Shown here: positions 31,868 to 36,300 of the stretch, one piece after another
How positions within the stretch are numbered: the first letter of the stretch is position 1
Layout: each line of letters begins with the position of its first letter
Assembly: GCA_945872065.1 (NCBI GenBank)
Contig: CAMBYH010000017.1
Span: 1-36,300 of the forward strand
Reading direction: 5' to 3'
DNA length: 36,300 nt
From: Arsukibacterium tuosuense
GTDB taxonomy: Bacteria > Pseudomonadota > Gammaproteobacteria > Steroidobacterales > GCA-2729495
Notes under the pieces: generated by a model
Databases searched by the model: none
What the model was told of the DNA's origin: nothing
Seen by the model: only the letters and a program-made list of their open reading frames with translations
Translations under genes and position numbers: made by a program

Positions 31868-34800
31868 TCATCGCATTTGCTCCAGGCGAGAGAGCAGGCG
31901 CTGCTCGAGTTCGTCTTCGCTCAGCTCGTCGAGTGCACTCTCGTTCGCGAGCGGCGCAGCAGCCGCCGCAGGACTGACGGACGTTGTTATGGCTGCTGTC
32001 CTTGTAGCCTCCTGTAACAGGCCCTGGATGAACGTCGCCAACGCGCCGATGTTGGGGTAATTAAAGGTCAGTGTAGACGGAAGCGGCTGGCCGACACCGT
32101 GCTCAAGTCGACGTTTCAGCTCCACCGCCATGAGGGAGTCCATGCCCAGGTCGAAGAGCCCGGCGGCCAGCGAAATCGGCCCCTGGTCTTCCAGGGCCAG
32201 AACCGCGGCCACCTCGCGCTGGACGAAGTCGATGAGCACGTCGTGGCGCAGGCTGGCTGGCGCGGCGGCTACCCGCTGTACCAGTGCCGAGGTCGCCGCA
32301 TCGTCCTTGCGCCCCGCCGCCGTTGGAGCCGTCACCGGTTTGTTGCCCAGGTGGCGCAGGAAGGGCCGCGGCCGACGCGCCTCGTGCACTGCCTTGAGCT
32401 GGTGCCAGTCGACGCTGGCGATCACGCCCCGCGCCGCGCCGCCGGCCAGCAGTCGCGAGAGCGCGTCGAGGGCAGTGGCGCCCGGCATGGGTTCCAGGCC
32501 AGCCTGGCGGAAATCCTGCTGGCTTTGGGCCGACGCGAGCCGCATGGCGTCCCAGGTGCCCCAGTTGATCGACAGCACAGGCCTGCCCTGCGCGCGCGCG
32601 CGTTCGGCGGTCGCGTCGAGGAAGAGGTTTGCTGCCGCGTAATGGGCCATTCCCGAAGCGCCGAGCAACGCTGTCGTCGACGAGAACAGCACCAGGAAGT
32701 CCATGCCCCCGGACTCCGCCAGCCGTTCGAGCACCAGCGTGCCGTCGACCTTTGGCCGCTGCATGCTCGTCAGCTGCGCAGCGCTCAGTTCGCTGATTGG
32801 CGCCACGCTCAGGTCGGCCGCCAGGTGCACCATGCCCCGCACCGGCGGCGCCTGCGCTGCCACCTGGTTCAGGAGACGTTGCATGACGTCGGCATCGGCC
32901 ACATCGCCCTGCAGGGCGATGACTTGTGAGCCCAGGGCCTGGATGTCGCGCACGGCACCCGAGTCCAGGTCCGGGTGACGACCCAGCAAGGCCACGTGCT
33001 TTGCGCCATTCTCTGCCAGCCAGCGCGCCACCAGCAAGCCGAGTCCGCCGAAGCCGCCGGTGACGAGATAGGTCGCGTCGGTCCTGATGCGCAACGGAAT
33101 GGCGGCCGGTAGTGGCGCCCGGGTCAGGCGGCAGGCCAGTCGTTCGCCGTCGCGCCACGCGGTCTGATCTTCGCCATCGTCGGCCCCCAGTGCGGCCACC
33201 AGCGTGGCGGTCACTATGTCGGCAGAGTCCTGGGGCGGCAGGTCGATCAGGCCACCCCAACGGCCGGGCTGTTCCAGCGCGAAGACCCGGCCCACACCCC
33301 AGAGCGGTGTTTGCCAGCGACCTTCGGCAGCCGCCTGGCCCAGCACGGTATGGGCCCCCTGCGTGACCAGCCAGGCGCGGCCAGCGGCGCTGTCGCGCAC
33401 CAGGGCGCCAAGCCCGCGTAACGGCGCAGCCACGGCTAGTGCGGCGCAGCGCCGGGCGGCATCGGCGTCATTGCCGGCGCCGGCCAGTTCGAGCGCCCCC
33501 AGGTAGACCCACTCATCGGCAGCGGGCAGCGCTGCCTCGCCCGGATCGGCCGGACCTGTCGTCACCGCGTCGCCGCGGGCCTGCAGACACTTCTGTAACG
33601 CAGTGACCAGGGCGGCTGGCCCGCCAACCAGGTTCCAGCGCCTCGGTCGTGTCGGCGCCCGGGCCACCACCAGCGCCTGCTGGGCCTGACCGCGCGTGCC
33701 GGAGGCCTTGTCCGGCACGGCAGCCACGTCCGTGAAGCCGAGTTGCCCGAGCATTTGCGTCCAGGTCTGGTGGCTCACCAGCGGGTAGTCCGGGCGCAGG
33801 CCGGTGTCGGTGAAGCGCCACCAGCCGTCGGTCAGGCCAAAGCTCAGATCTACCCAGCGCTCGGGCGCGACGCCTTCGAGCAGCAGCAGCAAGCCGCCGG
33901 GCGCGAGCAGGGCGCGCGCATGCAACAAGGACTGCCGGAGATCAGCGCTGGCATGCAGGACGTTGGCGGCGATGACGATGTCGTATTCGCCCGCGGCAAA
34001 GCCCTGCGTCGCCGGGTCCTTTTCGATGTTGAGCAGCGCGCGGTGCAGGAACGGCTGTTCACCGAACTGCTCGGCGGCGCGATCCAGGAACAGCGGTGAA
34101 AGGTCAGTAAAGGTGTAGTCGAGGCGCTCCTGGGGCAGCAGTGGCAGCACATAGGTCGTGGTGCCGCCGGTCCCGGCGCCAATCTCGAGCACGCGCAACC
34201 GGCTCGTGACCGGCAACCTGGCAATCGCTGCCGTGAGCGCCGCACCGAGCGCGGCGTTGTAGGTGCGCGCATAGGGCGAATCGACATAGAGTTTGCGGGC
34301 CTCGGCGAACGAACCGCCCGGGAACAGCAGCTGCAGCGGGTCCTGTTCGCCGCGCAGCACGCGGGCCAGCTCGCCGCCACAGCGCCGCAGCGTGCTCAGT
34401 TCGCCGTCGACGTCAGCAAAGCGCTTCAGCAGTCCGTTGTAGCGGGCCATCGGGTCGGTTGGGTCGAGCGTCTGCGCGCACTCGAAGCCGGCGCCCTGCG
34501 CGCGCAGCACGCCATCTTCAGCCAGCATCCGCAACAGGCGGGTAAAGAGGCGCCGGTGTGCGGCGACCACACCGAGGGTGCGGGCCTCGGCTTCGGCCGT
34601 GAACCAGCGGCCGGGGGTGTCGACGAAACCGAGCCGCTTCAGGGCGGTGGCCACGTGTTGTGCGCTCAGCCGGTCGAGTTCGGGCAGCAGCGCGTCGTAG
34701 ACGGCCATGCCATGTTCCTGCGCCAGCGAGTCGAACCGGTCGCACACACCAGGCATGAAGGTCGCCGGTGCCACCAGCAGCGGCGCAGCCCGCAGGGGCA

Positions 34801-36300
34801 GGGGCGCGGGCTCCCACACCACCTGGTAGCTCAATCCGCTGTCGGCCGATGCGCCGACAGCGCGTTGCAGTGACGCCCGCGTCGCACGGCGCAACACCAC
34901 GCCGGAAATCGTGCCGAGGACGGCCCCCTCATCACTGCGCAGCGTGATGTCGGCCCGCCACTCGGCAGGGCTCGCCGCTTCCGCCGGGCGCAACCGGGCG
35001 TGGCACCACAGTGCTGCCGGCAGTGGTGCCGCCAGCTGCAGGTGTTCGATCCCGGTCAGCAGATGGACGTCACTCGACCCGGGCTGTTCGGGCAACACCA
35101 GGCCGACGGCCTGCAGGGCACCGTCGAGCAGAGCCGGGTGCACCCAGGCAACGGCGTCAGCGCGAGCAGCTTCGGGCAGGCCAATGCGCGCCAGAACCTC
35201 GCCGTCGCGCTGGTGGGCGTGCTGCAGACTGCGAAAGACCGGCCCGAGTGCGATCGAATGTGCTGCCAGCCGCGTGTAGTAGGGCCCGCACAGTTGCGAC
35301 TCGCCGAGCGCGTTCGCCAGGTCGCTGATGGGCGTCCCGGCAGACGTGAACGCCGGCGACCCGCCGGTCAGCAGCCGGCCGCTCGCATGGCGCTGCCATT
35401 CCCCACCGGCCTCGATGGCGCGGCTGTGGATCTCGAAGGCCTGGGCCTCGTCGCCGTCAGCGCGGAAGTGGACCTGGACGACGCGGCCTGCAGGCGTCAG
35501 CACCAGCGGCGCATGGACCACGAAACTGACCAGGCTGCGCGATGCCGGACCAAACGCTTCGCCCGCGCAGGCTTGCGCCATCTCGATGAACACTGGCCCG
35601 GCAGCGAGCGGCACACCGTGGACGCAGTGCTCCGCCAGGTAGGCAGGCTGCTGCGGTGTGAGCCTGACCTCGAACGTCGGTAGCGCCGTGGGCAGCCGTG
35701 CGCCAAGCAGCGGATGTGCACTTTTGGGCGCAGGCAATGCGCGCTGCGCCTCGGGCGGGGTGGTGGCAATCCAGAACGAACGGCGCTCGAACGGGTAGGT
35801 GGGCAGCGACACGCGGGGCACTGGCCGGGGCCTGCCGACACCAGCCCAGTCCACCGACGCGCCCTGGACATACAGCGCCGCCAGGCAGTGTGTCAGCGTG
35901 TGCCAGGCTTCATGCCCGCGGCGCAGGGAGACGGCGAAGTGCGTACCCACCTCGGGCAGGGAACGCTGCGCCAGAGCAGTGAGTGTTGGGTGCGGGCCAA
36001 CTTCCAGGAAGTGGCGGTAGCCCTCCCGGTGCAGCCAGGCCAAGCCGTCGGCAAAGCGCACCGGCTCGCGCAGATGGCGGCGCCAGTAAGTGGCGTCGGG
36101 CGTGCCTGCGGGCAGCGGGCCGCCGGTCAGGTTCCAGGCCACCGGAATCTGCGGCGCCTGCATGGCGACGCAGCCCGCGCAGGCCTGCATGGCGTCGAGC
36201 GCGGGTTCCACCAGTGGCGAATGCGCCGCCAGCGACACGAACAGTCGTTGACCCTGCACGTTGCGCGCCGAAAATTCGGCGAGCAGGGCGTCGAGCGCCG
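31868..36300 (-). CDS. PKS-A (partial, N-terminus beyond window): AT(C-term)-DH-cMT-KR-ACP
   Basis: The reading frame is open to the right edge; at least 1476 residues are visible and the KS plus most of the AT are missing. The AT tail has VSLAAHSPLVEP at about 36210-36240, where malonyl-type ATs have HAFHS and methylmalonyl-type YASHS. The DH has EHCVHG near 35620 and HPALLDGALQ; the usual Pro of the first motif is Ala. A C-methyltransferase follows with SAM motif LEIGAGTGG near 34175. The KR has VTGGFGGLG near 33050 and HYAAAN near 32640. The ACP has LGMDSLMAVE near 32137. The C-terminus LDELSEDELEQRLLSRLEQMR-type helix resembles a PKS docking segment. Predicted output: an alpha-methyl, alpha,beta-unsaturated thioester passed to PKS-B. 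Confidence 0.95.
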   Translation of the reverse strand, partial: ALDALLAEFSARNVQGQRLFVSLAAHSPLVEPALDAMQACAGCVAMQAPQIPVAWNLTGGPLPAGTPDATYWRRHLREPVRFADGLAWLHREGYRHFLEVGPHPTLTALAQRSLPEVGTHFAVSLRRGHEAWHTLTHCLAALYVQGASVDWAGVGRPRPVPRVSLPTYPFERRSFWIATTPPEAQRALPAPKSAHPLLGARLPTALPTFEVRLTPQQPAYLAEHCVHGVPLAAGPVFIEMAQACAGEAFGPASRSLVSFVVHAPLVLTPAGRVVQVHFRADGDEAQAFEIHSRAIEAGGEWQRHASGRLLTGGSPAFTSAGTPISDLANALGESQLCGPYYTRLAAHSIALGPVFRSLQHAHQRDGEVLARIGLPEAARADAVAWVHPALLDGALQAVGLVLPEQPGSSDVHLLTGIEHLQLAAPLPAALWCHARLRPAEAASPAEWRADITLRSDEGAVLGTISGVVLRRATRASLQRAVGASADSGLSYQVVWEPAPLPLRAAPLLVAPATFMPGVCDRFDSLAQEHGMAVYDALLPELDRLSAQHVATALKRLGFVDTPGRWFTAEAEARTLGVVAAHRRLFTRLLRMLAEDGVLRAQGAGFECAQTLDPTDPMARYNGLLKRFADVDGELSTLRRCGGELARVLRGEQDPLQLLFPGGSFAEARKLYVDSPYARTYNAALGAALTAAIARLPVTSRLRVLEIGAGTGGTTTYVLPLLPQERLDYTFTDLSPLFLDRAAEQFGEQPFLHRALLNIEKDPATQGFAAGEYDIVIAANVLHASADLRQSLLHARALLAPGGLLLLLEGVAPERWVDLSFGLTDGWWRFTDTGLRPDYPLVSHQTWTQMLGQLGFTDVAAVPDKASGTRGQAQQALVVARAPTRPRRWNLVGGPAALVTALQKCLQARGDAVTTGPADPGEAALPAADEWVYLGALELAGAGNDADAARRCAALAVAAPLRGLGALVRDSAAGRAWLVTQGAHTVLGQAAAEGRWQTPLWGVGRVFALEQPGRWGGLIDLPPQDSADIVTATLVAALGADDGEDQTAWRDGERLACRLTRAPLPAAIPLRIRTDATYLVTGGFGGLGLLVARWLAENGAKHVALLGRHPDLDSGAVRDIQALGSQVIALQGDVADADVMQRLLNQVAAQAPPVRGMVHLAADLSVAPISELSAAQLTSMQRPKVDGTLVLERLAESGGMDFLVLFSSTTALLGASGMAHYAAANLFLDATAERARAQGRPVLSINWGTWDAMRLASAQSQQDFRQAGLEPMPGATALDALSRLLAGGAARGVIASVDWHQLKAVHEARRPRPFLRHLGNKPVTAPTAAGRKDDAATSALVQRVAAAPASLRHDVLIDFVQREVAAVLALEDQGPISLAAGLFDLGMDSLMAVELKRRLEHGVGQPLPSTLTFNYPNIGALATFIQGLLQEATRTAAITTSVSPAAAAAPLANESALDELSEDELEQRLLSRLEQMR

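Overview
The window looks like a GC-rich gammaproteobacterial chromosome. The left third (about 1-11.3 kb) carries conserved single-copy genes: htpG, yggS-proC-yggT-DUF4426, pilT/pilU and yqgE-ruvX. As I recall, several of these also sit together in Pseudomonas (pilT/pilU divergent from yggS-proC-yggT, with yqgE-ruvX-pyr genes nearby). The genus cannot be fixed from sequence alone.

Layout. At 79-1962 (+) is htpG behind a sigma32-like promoter. At 2041-3158 (+) is a coupled pair, an alpha/beta hydrolase and a TerB-like protein. At 3205-5921 (-) is a compact operon yggS-proC-yggT-DUF4426 lipoprotein. At 6036-9342 (+) are three consecutive PilT/PilU-type retraction ATPases. At 9330-11248 (-) are yqgE, ruvX and a PyrK-like flavin/iron-sulfur reductase. 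Two GTAG-bounded REP-like palindromes lie at 1965-2028 and 3155-3208. The second supplies the stop codons of both flanking genes.

From 11289 to the right edge, all on the minus strand, is a hybrid polyketide/non-ribosomal peptide gene cluster, cut by the window end. In transcription order (right to left): PKS-A ([upstream part missing]-AT-DH-cMT-KR-ACP), PKS-B (KS-AT-DH-ER-KR-ACP), NRPS-A (docking-C-A-PCP, code read as glycine), PKS-C (KS-AT-KR-ACP), NRPS-B (docking-C-A-PCP-TE, valine-like code) and a cyclic-peptide-type ABC exporter. If the line is colinear, the tail of the product is: an alpha-methyl enoyl unit, a fully reduced C2 unit, glycine extended by malonate and ketoreduced (a 4-amino-3-hydroxybutanoyl, statine-like unit), then a valine-like residue released by the TE. 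The starter and early modules lie beyond the window.

Points that stand out: a terminal TE whose three catalytic positions read Cys/Glu/no-His; a shared C-terminal REE motif on both PKSs that feed NRPSs, whose codons also form the Shine-Dalgarno of the next gene; 4-base stop/start overlaps using three different start codons; the triple pilT/pilU array; and placement of the cluster only 40 bp upstream of the housekeeping gene yqgE. There is no gene-free stretch over 300 bases. The largest is the 202 bp between PKS-A and PKS-B, which holds a perfect 9-bp stem-loop. No tRNA, rRNA, CRISPR, transposase or phage gene was seen.
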